In this document: in pieces, positions 27,563-37,400 of the stretch
How the letters are laid out: every line of letters begins with the position of its first letter
Numbering within the stretch: position 1 is the first letter of the stretch
Origin: Azospirillum sp. RU38E
Lineage (GTDB): Bacteria; Pseudomonadota; Alphaproteobacteria; Azospirillales; Azospirillaceae
Length of the DNA stretch: 64,000 bases
Assembly: GCF_900188385.1 (NCBI RefSeq)
Contig: NZ_FZOI01000012.1
Coordinates: 62,001-126,000 of the forward strand
Direction of reading: 5' to 3'
Position numbers and translations under genes: made by a program
The notes under the pieces: model-generated
The model's input: only the letters and a program-made list of their open reading frames with translations
What the model was told of the DNA's origin: nothing
The model's database searches: none

Positions 27563-28365
27563 ACCACCCGCTGGTCCGCCTGCAGCTCCGCCATGGGTGG
27601 TACGCGCCGCATCCCGTGGCGGCAATAAGCCTGCAGCCCGATGCCCAAAGCCGCACCCTACTGCGCCGCTTTGATCTGTGGTGGCGGTATGAAGCCGGTG
27701 AATGGACACTCTATACCGGCCGCGCCGGGACAGCGGAAAATCTGCTGGCCGGTCTGGCGCGCGCCTTGGAGGGCGCCCCGCTCTGCCTGGTCTTCAGCGG
27801 CGATCTGGCACACCTGGCCAGCGTCACTGACCTGCCAGAGGGGCCGCGCACCCTGCCCCATTACAGCAGCCGTAATGTGGACAGGCCCGCCGATGGCGGC
27901 ACCGACCATATCCTGCGGCCCCTGTCGGAGGAAAGGGGGCCATTGGCAACGATATGGCTCTATGCCGACGATCTAGGTAAGGCCGGGCCGGAGACATGCT
28001 GGATCATCCGGTTTGAAGCAACCCGGCTGCCCTGGATTTATTATGTCGTTAACCGCAGCCACCGGCCCTTGAACCGGCCATTCATGCGCGCCTCTGACGG
28101 GCGCCTGCTGGCCGGACCGGTGGAAACCTCCCTGCCCGATGGGGATCAGGCCCTGCGCTTCGACACGGACGGGCAGGCCCTGCCCCTCAGCCGGATGCCC
28201 ACGCTGCGGCTTGGCCTGTTCGACCAGTTTCAGTCGCCCTTGTCCGATCAGATGACGGAGGTCTGCCTGATCAGATCCCTGCCCCTGCCGGACCCGCGCT
28301 CCCTGATCTGGGACCGGCAGGGGCCGGACCGGAAGGTGAGCGCGGCAACGACCATCTATCTCTAG
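27559..28365 (+). CDS. Unidentified protein of the contractile injection operon
   Basis: I do not recognise this 268-residue protein. It is soluble, rich in Leu, Arg and Pro, and has no signal peptide or membrane segment. An N-terminal beta-rich region (VRLQLRHGWYAPHP; LWWRYEAGEWTLYTGR) is followed by a mixed domain with WIIRFEATRLPWIYYVVNRSH. Its start overlaps the cap-protein stop in an ATGA, and it sits directly before the sheath gene. That argues for a structural or assembly role in this system. Confidence 0.6.
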   Translation: MNHPLVRLQLRHGWYAPHPVAAISLQPDAQSRTLLRRFDLWWRYEAGEWTLYTGRAGTAENLLAGLARALEGAPLCLVFSGDLAHLASVTDLPEGPRTLPHYSSRNVDRPADGGTDHILRPLSEERGPLATIWLYADDLGKAGPETCWIIRFEATRLPWIYYVVNRSHRPLNRPFMRASDGRLLAGPVETSLPDGDQALRFDTDGQALPLSRMPTLRLGLFDQFQSPLSDQMTEVCLIRSLPLPDPRSLIWDRQGPDRKVSAATTIYL

Positions 28366-28441
28366 CACATCCTGACAGCATGTACCGGCCGGGTTGAACC
28401 ATGCGGCTTCACCCATCACCCCAGACAAGGAAGAGGCGATC

Positions 28442-30019
28442 TTGGCAACCTATTCGACACCCGGCGTTTACATCAACGAGGTCAACGCCTTTCCCAATTC
28501 CGTGGTCCCCATCGCCACCGCCGTGCCGGTCTTCATCGGCTACACGCCGCGCGCCGATTATGAGGGCAAATCCTATTACAACAAGCCGGTGCGCATCACC
28601 TCCTTCGCGGAATACCAGGCTTATTTCACCCTGCCCAGCCCGCCGGCACCGGCCGATGCCGCCAAGCAATATGCCCCCCAATATTATCTGGTGGCACAGG
28701 ATAAGGAGCCGGAGGTTGGCCCGCATCTGGCGGTGGACGGCAAATTCTATTCCGTCCTGCCCGATCCCAACAGCATCTATTATCTCTATAACAGCATCCG
28801 GCTATTCTATCAGAATGGCGGTGGCGATGCCTGGATCATCTCTGTCGGCCCCTATGGGGCGGCCAGCGGCAAGCCGCTGGACAGCGCTACCGCGCCGCTG
28901 GTCAACCCCAATGTCAAGCTGGCCGATCTTCAGCGCGCACTTGACCTGCTGAAGATCGAGCTGGAACCGACCATCTATGTCTGCCCGGAGGCGACGCTGC
29001 TGCCGGTGGCGGACAACGCCACCTTGATGCAGAGCATGTTGCTGCAGGTGCAGGAACTGCAAACGGCCGTCTGCCTGTTCGATGTGATCAACGGCAACCA
29101 GCCGGACCCGATCCAGTACACACAGGATATTGAAACCTTCCGTAACGGCACCGGCAGCCAGGGGCTGAAATACGGCATCTGCTATTACCCGTTCATCGGC
29201 ACCACGGTGATGCAGAGCGGGGAGATCGATTTCACCAACCTGTTCGGCGGCGATATCAAGCAACTTGCACCGCTGCTGGATTCCCCCACCAGCCCCAACC
29301 CGGTGGCGGCCAAAATCATCGCCATGATCGAAAACCCGCCGCCCACCCCGCTGACCAACAGCCAGTTGCACGGCGCCCTGCTGAACGCCAGCAAGACCTA
29401 TGGGCTGATCATCAAACAGGTGACCAATGTGGCCAATCTGCTGCCGCCCAGCGGCGCGATGGCCGGTGTCTATACGGTCAATGATAATGTGCGGGGCGTC
29501 TGGAACAGCCCCGCCAATGTCAGCATCGTCGGGGCCGCCAGCCTGCCCATCAAACTGTCCGACAGCCAGCAGGCCAATCTGAACATTGATGCGGTGTCCG
29601 GCAAATCCATCAATGCCATCCGCTTCTTCAACGGCCAGGGCATCCTGATCTGGGGGGCCCGCACGCTGGACGGCAACAGCCAGGATTGGCGCTATGTCTC
29701 CGTCCGCCGCACCATGATCTTTCTGGAACAGTCGGTGAAGCTGGCGGCCCGCGCCTATGTCTTTGCCCCCAACAATGCCAATACCTGGGCGGCGGTGAAA
29801 AGCATGATCTCCAGCTTCCTGACCGATGTCTGGAAGGAAGGGGGTCTGCAGGGCGCCAAGCCCGACGATGCCTTCTCCGTCGCGGTGGGGCTGGGCAGCA
29901 CCATGACCGCTGACGACCTGCTGAACGGCTATATGCGCGTCACCGTGCGGGTGGCGGTGGTGCGGCCGGCCGAATTCATCGAGATCACCTTCCAGCAGCA
30001 GATGGCCAAGTCCGGCTGA
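28442..30019 (+). CDS. Contractile sheath protein
   Basis: This is the phage-tail-like sheath of the injection system, about 525 residues. The start ATYSTPGVYINEVNAFPN is the hallmark of Afp/PVC sheaths. The C-terminal domain RYVSVRRTMIFLEQSVKLAA is the conserved sheath handshake region, with FSVAVGLGSTMT and VRPAEFIEITFQQ at the very end. I place the start at TTG 28442, which follows AAGGAAGAGG and gives the standard M-ATYSTPG N-terminus. The in-frame ATG at 28394 would add 16 residues not usual for the family. Only one sheath gene is present, whereas Afp/PVC loci have three. Confidence 0.93.
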   Translation: MATYSTPGVYINEVNAFPNSVVPIATAVPVFIGYTPRADYEGKSYYNKPVRITSFAEYQAYFTLPSPPAPADAAKQYAPQYYLVAQDKEPEVGPHLAVDGKFYSVLPDPNSIYYLYNSIRLFYQNGGGDAWIISVGPYGAASGKPLDSATAPLVNPNVKLADLQRALDLLKIELEPTIYVCPEATLLPVADNATLMQSMLLQVQELQTAVCLFDVINGNQPDPIQYTQDIETFRNGTGSQGLKYGICYYPFIGTTVMQSGEIDFTNLFGGDIKQLAPLLDSPTSPNPVAAKIIAMIENPPPTPLTNSQLHGALLNASKTYGLIIKQVTNVANLLPPSGAMAGVYTVNDNVRGVWNSPANVSIVGAASLPIKLSDSQQANLNIDAVSGKSINAIRFFNGQGILIWGARTLDGNSQDWRYVSVRRTMIFLEQSVKLAARAYVFAPNNANTWAAVKSMISSFLTDVWKEGGLQGAKPDDAFSVAVGLGSTMTADDLLNGYMRVTVRVAVVRPAEFIEITFQQQMAKSG

Positions 30020-30065
30020 GCATGGGCGACATCCGCACCCCCTTCCGTCTTAGAGAGGTATGATC

Positions 30066-30524
30066 ATGGCCGGTGAAGTAGAAGATAATGTATGGCCCTT
30101 GCCGAAATTCCGTTTTGAGGTGGATTTCGGCACCGAACTGACAGGCATCGCCTTTCAGGAAGTATCCGGCATGGATGCCGAGGTCCAGATCATCGAATAT
30201 CGCCATAGCAACAGCCCGCTATTTTCGGCGATCAAGATGCCGGGCATTGCCAAATACAGCAATATCACCATGAAACGGGGTGTGTTCGTCAATGACAACA
30301 CATTCTGGAACTGGATGAACGAAATCAAGATGAACACCATTAAACGGCGGACGGTGTTGATCAAGCTGCTGGATGAAAATGGCGCCGTTACCATGCTATG
30401 GACCCTGAATAATGCCTGGCCGACCAAGATCACCAGCACCGATCTGAAATCGGACGGCAATGAAGTGGCGGTGGACACGATCGAAATCGCGCATGAACAG
30501 ATCGTTGTCACCAACGGGGGCTAA
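30066..30524 (+). CDS. Inner tube protein (Hcp/gp19-like, Pvc1 type)
   Basis: The 152-residue protein is the main inner tube subunit. It has the tube-family motifs PKFRFEVDFG, GIAFQEVSGMDAEVQIIEYRH and the KYSNITMKRGVF hairpin, with DTIEIAHEQIVV at the end. Stacked hexamers should form the tube inside the sheath. Of two near ATGs, 30066 has the better spacing from GAGAGGT; 30060 would add two residues. Confidence 0.92.
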   Translation: MAGEVEDNVWPLPKFRFEVDFGTELTGIAFQEVSGMDAEVQIIEYRHSNSPLFSAIKMPGIAKYSNITMKRGVFVNDNTFWNWMNEIKMNTIKRRTVLIKLLDENGAVTMLWTLNNAWPTKITSTDLKSDGNEVAVDTIEIAHEQIVVTNGG

Positions 30525-30527
30525 GCC

Positions 30528-31007
30528 ATGGCCGGTCTGCTATCGGCCCTGGCGGATTACGCCTCCTCGCTGAACGAGCTGCAGCCCAGTTTCTATTTCG
30601 GGGTCAGCGTGCTTCCCTTTGCCCTGGATGCCGCCTTTCAGGAAGTGTCAGGCCTGTCCAAGCAGATGGAGGTGGAGGAGGTGGTGAGCGGTGGCGAAAA
30701 CCGCTTCGCTTACCGCCTGCCCGGCCGGGTGAAATATGAAAATCTGGTGCTGCGGCGCGGCGTGGCGATCAGCGGCGCGGCTTTTTCCGTCTGGTGCGCC
30801 GCCGTGCTGGACAGTGATTTCGCCACGCCGGTGACGACCATGGATGTGCTGGTGACGCTCTATAACAACCAGCATATGCCGACCATGGCCTGGAGCGTCA
30901 TCGGCGCCTATCCGGTGAAATGGAGCATGAGCGACCTGAAATCCCAGGAAAACGCCCTGCTGATCGAAACCATCGAACTGGCCTATCGCCGCTATGTGCT
31001 GGTTTAG
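30528..31007 (+). CDS. Second tube protein (tube initiator, Pvc5 type)
   Basis: The 159-residue paralogue of the tube protein shares the pattern FQEVSGLSKQMEVEEVVSGG and KYENLVLRRGVAISG, and ends with NALLIETIELAYRRYV. In Afp/PVC-type systems such a second tube protein connects the baseplate hub to the main tube. It follows the first tube gene by 3 bases. Confidence 0.9.
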   Translation: MAGLLSALADYASSLNELQPSFYFGVSVLPFALDAAFQEVSGLSKQMEVEEVVSGGENRFAYRLPGRVKYENLVLRRGVAISGAAFSVWCAAVLDSDFATPVTTMDVLVTLYNNQHMPTMAWSVIGAYPVKWSMSDLKSQENALLIETIELAYRRYVLV

Positions 31008-31031
31008 GTCAGCTGAAGACAGGAGGGGGCC

Positions 31032-31202
31032 ATGCCGGTTGAAATCCGCGAGCTGGTGATCAAAACCACCCTGGAAACCGGGGTGGCGGACCGGCAGGAG
31101 CGAACGCGGCTGGCGGAGATCCAGGCCCTGCGGCGCGACATGCTGGAGGAATGCGAACGGCTGCTGCGCAGCGCCCAGGGCCGCAACCGCTTCGAACGCT
31201 AG
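31032..31202 (+). CDS. DUF5908-type small protein (Pvc6 position)
   Basis: This 56-residue peptide starts MPVEIRELVIKTTLETG, the signature of the short DUF5908 proteins found in contractile injection operons, and ends with a basic helix rich in Arg and Glu. A strong ribosome site (GACAGGAGGGGG) precedes the ATG. It lies between the second tube gene and the LysM gene, the position of pvc6. Its role is not known; a small baseplate or tube-associated factor is likely. Confidence 0.85.
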   Translation: MPVEIRELVIKTTLETGVADRQERTRLAEIQALRRDMLEECERLLRSAQGRNRFER

Positions 31203-31211
31203 GAACAGGCC

Positions 31212-31889
31212 ATGGCCAATCTGACCCTCACCGGCTACAGCGATGAGCAATTCACCACGCAGGCCCCGGCGCCCAGCCAATATGTGGCCATGCTAAACCC
31301 CTCCAGCATCAGTCTGGAGCGCGGGGTGGACCATAGCGAGGATAGCAGCGGCACCTCGGCCGCCGCACCGAAATTCAAGCAATTGCCCAGTGACACGCTC
31401 CGCTTTGAACTGATCATCGATTGTACCGGTGTCGTTGATGATACCCGCACCGACCTGAAGACAGAACTGGACACGCTGTCGGCCGTGGTCCGCGACTATA
31501 AAAGCGCGATCCACCGGACGAATTATGTCACCGTGGTCTGGGGCAGCACGCTGAATTTCAAGGGTGTGCTGACCAATATGAGCGTGAATTACACGTTTTT
31601 CAGACCCGATGGCACGGCGCTGCGGGCCAAGGTGAAGCTGGATTTCCGCTCCTATATCGATGCCGCCACCCTGGCCAAGCAACAGAACCAGCAATCACCC
31701 GACGTCACCCACCATATTCTGGTGCGTGATGGCGACAGCCTGCCGCTGATCGCGCAGTCGGTCTATCGCCGGCCGGAATTCTTCGTGGCGCTGGCCAGGG
31801 CCAACCGGCTGGACAAGTTCCGGCATCTGGCGGGGGGCACCACCCTGTTGACCCCGCCCCTGAAAGCTGCGGAGGGCCAGCATGGCTGA
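31212..31889 (+). CDS. LysM-containing baseplate adaptor (Pvc7/gp53 type)
   Basis: The 225-residue protein has an N-terminal CIS-tube-associated domain (MLNPSSISLERGVDHSE; NYVTVVWGSTLNFKGVLTN). The C-terminal LysM-like segment (HHILVRDGDSLPLIAQSVYR) is followed by the GGTTLLTPP end. This matches the Pvc7/Afp7 adaptor that joins the spike hub and the tube. It overlaps the spike gene by 8 bases. Confidence 0.88.
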   Translation: MANLTLTGYSDEQFTTQAPAPSQYVAMLNPSSISLERGVDHSEDSSGTSAAAPKFKQLPSDTLRFELIIDCTGVVDDTRTDLKTELDTLSAVVRDYKSAIHRTNYVTVVWGSTLNFKGVLTNMSVNYTFFRPDGTALRAKVKLDFRSYIDAATLAKQQNQQSPDVTHHILVRDGDSLPLIAQSVYRRPEFFVALARANRLDKFRHLAGGTTLLTPPLKAAEGQHG

Positions 31890-33666
31890 CGGCAATGATG
31901 GCGGCCTCGCCTCCTTTATCATCACCGTGAATGGTGCGGCGCTGCCCACCGAAATTCAGGTGACCGATATCGAGATTGAACAGCTGGCCAACCGGATTGC
32001 CCGGGCCCGCCTGACCCTGCCCGATGGCGATCCGGCGACCCAGGATTTCTCCATCAGCAGCGGCTCCACCTTCCTGCCCGGCGCCACCATCAGCATCGCC
32101 ATGGGCTATGACAACACCACCAGCGTGATTTTTTCCGGCATCATCACCGGCCAGCGCCTGTCGATGTCATCGGGTGCCGGCTCAACGCTGCAGGTGGAAT
32201 GCCGGGACAAGGCGGTGCTGCTGACCGTGGGGCGGAAATCATCCGCCTATGCCAGCACCACCGACAGCGACGCCATCTCGGCCATCCTCTCCAATGCTGG
32301 GCTGACGGCGGATGTCACTGCCACCACGCCGCAGCAGGAAGCCCTGATTCAGTATGACAGCACCGATTGGGATTTCATCCTCAGCCGGGCGGAAATTAAC
32401 GGCCTGCTGGTCCTGACCCTGAACGGTACGGTGACGGTGTTCGACCCCCTGGACCAGAGTAGCCCGTCGGTCACCATCACCCAGGGCATTGACCTGTTCG
32501 GGTTCGAGGGCACGCTGGACGCGGTGGGCCAGCTCAGTCAGGTGACCGCCAATGCCTGGGACCCGATCAGCCAGCAGTTGATCAGCGGCACCGCCAGCGC
32601 CAGCTTTGCCGGCCCCGGCAACCTGACCACCCAGACCCTGGCCAGTGCCGCGGGGCCGGGATCGGTCAGCCAGCAGACCGGCGGGGCTGAAACCAGTGAC
32701 GGGCTGACCGGCTGGGCCAAGGCCCAGGTGGCGAAAAGCACGCTGGCAAAGATCGTGGCCAGCGCCACCGTGCAGGGCCGTTCCGACCTGATCCCCGGCC
32801 AAACGGTGACGCTGGCCGGGCTGGGCGACCGGTTCAACGGCACCCATCTGATCACCGGTATCCGCCATCATTTGCGGGCGGGAAACTGGACCAGTGAATT
32901 GCTGCTGGGCCATGAACGGCAATGGTTCATTCAGGAGCATGATGTCAACAGCCCGCCGGCCGCCGGCCTGCTGCCCGGCATTGGCGGCCTGTTCTGCGGC
33001 ACCGTGCTGAAGATCGACAGCGATCCTGACAATGGGTTCCGCATCCAGGTGGAAATCCCGTTGTTCAACGACAATAATGCCGGCATCTGGGCCCGCATGG
33101 CGCATTTCCACGCCACCAGCGGGGCCGGCGCCTTCTTCCTGCCGGAGATCGGGGACGAGGTGCTGGTGGGTTTCCTCAACGCCGATCCGCGTTTCCCCGT
33201 CATCCTGGGCAGCCTTTACAGCAAGGGTCGCACGCCCAACAGCGCCCTGACACCGGATTCCACCAACAGCCACAAGGCCCTTTATACTAAGGCCGGGTCG
33301 TTCCTGGATTTCAACGATGCGGACAAGATCATCACCCTGTCCACACCCGGCGGCAACAAGCTGGTGCTGGATGACCAGAACGGCCAGATCCAACTGGTCG
33401 ATCAGAATGGCAATTCCCTGCAGATGGACAGCAGCGGCGTCACCTTGAAAAGTGCCGCCGCCCTGACCGTGCAGGCGGCCACCACCCTGTCCCTGCAGGG
33501 CGATAGCGGCATCACCGCCGAGAGCAGCAGCGGCGACGTCACCGTCACCGGCACCAATGTGGCGCTGACGGCCAATGCACAATTGACCGCCAAGGGCAGC
33601 GCCAGCGCCGAGGTTCAGGGCGGCGCGCAACTGACGCTCAAGGGCGGCATGGTGATGATCAACTGA
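31882..33666 (+). CDS. VgrG-like spike/hub protein (Pvc8 type)
   Basis: The 594-residue protein combines gp27-like hub domains (residues about 1-360, with IEIEQLANRIARARLTLPDG), a gp5-type OB-fold around 370-460 (FCGTVLKIDSDPDNGFRIQV; GDEVLVGFLNADPRFPVILG) and a C-terminal beta-helical spike built of short repeats (VTLKSAAALTVQAATTLSLQ). It forms the central needle of the baseplate. There is no extra C-terminal toxin domain: the protein ends in the spike (GGMVMIN), where the PAAR tip from the next gene should bind. Confidence 0.92.
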   Translation: MADGNDGGLASFIITVNGAALPTEIQVTDIEIEQLANRIARARLTLPDGDPATQDFSISSGSTFLPGATISIAMGYDNTTSVIFSGIITGQRLSMSSGAGSTLQVECRDKAVLLTVGRKSSAYASTTDSDAISAILSNAGLTADVTATTPQQEALIQYDSTDWDFILSRAEINGLLVLTLNGTVTVFDPLDQSSPSVTITQGIDLFGFEGTLDAVGQLSQVTANAWDPISQQLISGTASASFAGPGNLTTQTLASAAGPGSVSQQTGGAETSDGLTGWAKAQVAKSTLAKIVASATVQGRSDLIPGQTVTLAGLGDRFNGTHLITGIRHHLRAGNWTSELLLGHERQWFIQEHDVNSPPAAGLLPGIGGLFCGTVLKIDSDPDNGFRIQVEIPLFNDNNAGIWARMAHFHATSGAGAFFLPEIGDEVLVGFLNADPRFPVILGSLYSKGRTPNSALTPDSTNSHKALYTKAGSFLDFNDADKIITLSTPGGNKLVLDDQNGQIQLVDQNGNSLQMDSSGVTLKSAAALTVQAATTLSLQGDSGITAESSSGDVTVTGTNVALTANAQLTAKGSASAEVQGGAQLTLKGGMVMIN

Positions 33667-33678
33667 AGGAGTGATGCC

Positions 33679-33975
33679 ATGCCACCCGCCGCCCGTCTTA
33701 GCGATTTCCACCAATGCCCGATGGTCACGCCAGGCCTGCCCCCCATTCCACATGTCGGCGGCCCCATCTCCGTCGGGGCGCCGACGGTGATGATCTGCAG
33801 CTTGCCGGCGGCCCGTGTCGGGGACATGGCCGTCTGCGTCGGGCCGCCGGACAGTATCGTCAAAGGCTCTTCCACGGTGATGATCTGCGGGATGCCGGCC
33901 GCCCGCATGGGCGACAGCACTGCCCATGGCGGCACCATCGTGCTGGGCGCGGCGACCGTGATGATCGGGGGCTGA
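33679..33975 (+). CDS. PAAR-repeat spike tip protein (Pvc10 type)
   Basis: The 98-residue PAAR protein has the repeats ISVGAPTVMICSLPAARVGD, STVMICGMPAARMGD and VLGAATVMIGG, the typical cone-forming pattern that sharpens the VgrG spike. No effector extension is fused to it. It starts 12 bases after the spike gene. Confidence 0.92.
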   Translation: MPPAARLSDFHQCPMVTPGLPPIPHVGGPISVGAPTVMICSLPAARVGDMAVCVGPPDSIVKGSSTVMICGMPAARMGDSTAHGGTIVLGAATVMIGG

Positions 33976-33977
33976 GC

Positions 33978-34412
33978 ATGGGTCATGACGCCCCGTTCCT
34001 GGGACGCGGCTGGCGCTTTCCCCCCAGCTTCAACGCCGCCGATGCCAGCGTCAATATGGTGGCGGGGGAGGAGAATATCGCCCAGTCGCTGGACCTGCTT
34101 CTCTCCACCTTGCGGGGCAGCCGCGCCCTGCTGCCGGATTTCGGCAGCAATCTGCATCAGTTCGTCTTCCGCCGCAGCGACAGCCAGATGCTGGAGGAAC
34201 TGGCATCGGCCGCCCGTTTCATCCTGCTGCATGGCGAACCGCGCATCGTGGTGGAGAAGCTGCAGGCCCAGCACAGCGCCGATGGCAGCCTTTTGCAGCT
34301 GGTCATCAGCTATCACGTCACCCAGACCAATACGCGGCATAACCACGTCTATCCGTTCGCCACCCTGGAAGGGTCCAATCTGGCGCCCCCACCCCGTGTC
34401 GGGGGGGCCTGA
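33978..34412 (+). CDS. gp25-like baseplate protein (Pvc9 type)
   Basis: The 144-residue protein belongs to the GPW/gp25 family of baseplate wedge proteins. Visible are NMVAGEENIAQSLDLLLSTL, the GSRALLPDFGSNLHQFVF core containing the conserved EENI and LLPDFGS-type motifs, and VIVEKLQ-like strands near residue 95. It polymerises the sheath starting ring. The start at 33978 is 2 bases after the PAAR stop. Confidence 0.9.
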   Translation: MGHDAPFLGRGWRFPPSFNAADASVNMVAGEENIAQSLDLLLSTLRGSRALLPDFGSNLHQFVFRRSDSQMLEELASAARFILLHGEPRIVVEKLQAQHSADGSLLQLVISYHVTQTNTRHNHVYPFATLEGSNLAPPPRVGGA

Positions 34413-34415
34413 TTC

Positions 34416-37400
34416 ATGCCGGCTGCCCCGCTGACGCCGCTGCTATCCTGTCTGGACCCCGGCACCGCGCCGGTGGACGGGAAAAGCGCGCGCGACCGGC
34501 TGGCCTTTGTCGCGCGGCTGGCACGGCTGGTGCGTTTCTACACCGTCCATAATCAGGTCGAAGGGACATGGGAACCCTTCATGCTGAAGGATGCGGCCAT
34601 CCTGCTGGCCAGCATTGCCGCTACCGATTATCGCAGTTTGAATGCCCAGTTTCAGGCGCTGACCAGCGGGCAGGCCGGTACTGTCGGCGCGCGGCCCGCC
34701 CAGCTTCAGGCCCTGCTGCGGCTGCTGCGACATATGGTGTCCACGCTGGCGCACTGGCTGTCCTGGCTGGAATGGCAGCCGGCGGATTTTCCCCTGCGCC
34801 AGTTCCTGACGCGGGAGGTGCGCCATACGCTGGCCCCTGCCCTGGCCCAGATCCGCACCCTGCATCAGGCACTGTCGCTGCGCCAATGGACCGATGCCCC
34901 GGATCAGAGCTGGTATAATGGGCTGGGCCCGGCTTGGCGCGTCACCGGCCAGGCCGATCCGACCCTGCATCTTGCCGGCCCGCCGGAGCAGGCCCTGCCA
35001 CAGGCCCTGGCGGAACTGCGCCAGCTTTACCTGGATACGCTGAATGTGCTGATCCAGACGGTGGATGCGGCGGCCCAGCATTATGAGGATGTGGCCAACC
35101 AGCCCACGCCGCACCCCGACACCGCCCTGCTGCGCGTCTTTGTTGAGCTGATGGCGCATCAGCAGCAGGTAATCAATGGCATTGGCCGCCGCCATCTGGA
35201 TTTCTACTACCGGAATGTGCTGCAGATGGCACCACGCCCGGCGCAGCCCGATCAGGTGGTGGTGATGGCGTCGCCGCAGCCCGACCAGCCCATCCTGGTC
35301 ATTCCCGCCGGGACGCGCTTTGCCGCCGGCAAGGATGCGCAGGGGACGCCCATCTTTTTTGCCAATAGCCAGACCACCACCCTCAATCAAGCGCGGATAG
35401 CCGCCGCCTATAGCCTAAAGGCCGACCGGGGCGGACCAGCGTTCAAACCCGGTATCCACGCCACCACCCTGGCCGATCTGGAGAGCATCCAGCGCGACGC
35501 CAGCGGTCATCCGCTGGATCAAGCCCTGTTCGCCAGCCCGGCGGCCCGGCCGCAGGGCCTCGGTTTCTCCCTGGCCAGCCCCCTGTTGCTGCTGGAGGCG
35601 GGGACGCGGTCGATCATCCTGACCCTGGAGATGACGGGCAATGCCCCCGACCTGCCGGCCGACTGGGCAGGCGGCTGGCGCAGCTGGGTCAGCACGGCCA
35701 AAGGGTGGTTTGATGTCGGGGCCTATGGCTTTCCCCCGCATTATACCCCGCCGGCCGATGGCAAGCCCGGCCAGCTGGTGCTGGAATGGATGCTGCCGCC
35801 CGACGCGCCGGCCTTGCAGCCAGCGGCCAAGCCGCTGGACGGCCAGGACAGTCCCTGGCCGCAGATGAAGATGGCGCTGCCCCCGGCTGCCAGCGCCCAT
35901 CCCTGGCCCCGGATCAGCGCGATCAATCTGGAGGTGAAGGCGCGCGATCTTACCAATCTGGTGCTCTGGAGCACGCAGGCCCCGCTTTCGGCCGCCGCCC
36001 CCTATCCGCTGGGGCCGGTGCCGCAAGTGGGGAGCCAGTTCCTGCTGGGCAGCCGGGAGATTTTCGCCAAACCGGTGGAACGGATCAGCCTGACCCTGGA
36101 ATGGGCCGCCATGCCCGCCGATCTGGCAAGCTGGTATCACGAATATAATATGTGGCAGGCCGTGGAACGTCACGACCTGCCACCTTTTTCCACCAACGCG
36201 GTGCGGGGCAGCTGGCACTGGCTGGAACCGGATGGCTGGAAGGTGGCGACGGTCACCCCACCGGCTGGGGCATCGCCACACACGCTGTTCCAGGGCAATG
36301 GCAAAAGCATTTTCAGCTTTCAACTGCCCGGCCAGCGCCCCTTGCCGGGGCTGGCGGGCGGGGGAGCGCTGGCGGAGCCGGCCACTGCGCTGGGCGGCTA
36401 TCTGGCCTTTACCCTGGAACAGCCCGCCAATGGCTTTGGTCACCAGATTTACCCGCAGGTGCTGATCTGGGCCAGCCAGCAGCAGGCCCAGGCGATGATC
36501 CAGTCCGCACAGGGCAAGGGCGGTGGATCAACACCCCCCAAAACCCCCAACCCACCCTTCACCCCGGCGCTGAAATCGGCCAGCGTGGAATATAGCGCCC
36601 GTTATCGCTGGGTGCCGGGTACCGATGCCGGCGTCAGTGATCCGCCCTGCCCGCTGGAATGGCGGCATTACGGCCCCTGGCACAATTGGCTGGCCTGGGC
36701 CAGCGGCGGGGCGCTTCCCCGCCATGCGCCGCTGGCCCCGGGTCTGGCGGAGGCCGGCCTGACCATGGTTCCGCGCGTTGCCGCGGATGGCGGCCTGCTG
36801 CTGGCCATCAGCGGCCTGCCCTCACCCTGCACCCTGCGCCTGTTCGCCGCCGTGACCGATGATGGCGACGCCACGGGTTTTGACATCTGGCGCTACAGCC
36901 CGGCGGGCTGGCTGCCGGTGGAAATCTGGCATGATGGCACGGCGGGCCTGTCTGCCTCTGGCATATTGGAGCTGTCGCTGCCGGAACCGCCCGCCGGACT
37001 GGCCCTGACGCCCACCCTTGCGGATTGTGCCTTTCTGGCCATAACGCCCAAGGGCGGCTGGCGGCCCCTGTCGGTGGCCTTGCTGGCCACCCAACCCGTG
37101 GGGCTGGTGCGCCAGGATGTGCCGGCCGACGCGGGTCAGGTGCCGGCCATCGCCCCCGGCGCCATCAGCAAACCGCCCTTGCCCAGCATTGCCGCGATCC
37201 GCCAGCCCCTGGCATCCCAGGGGGGGCGGGGGGCGGAAACCGCAGAGGGCTTCAGCGGGGAGAATAATTTTTACCGCCGGGGGGCGCAGCGGCTGGCGCA
37301 CAAGGGCCGGGCGCTGGCGCCACGCGATTATGTGCTGCTGGCGCATGAATTCATGCCGGACCTGTTCCATGCCGAAATATTGCCACCGGCCAACGCCCAT

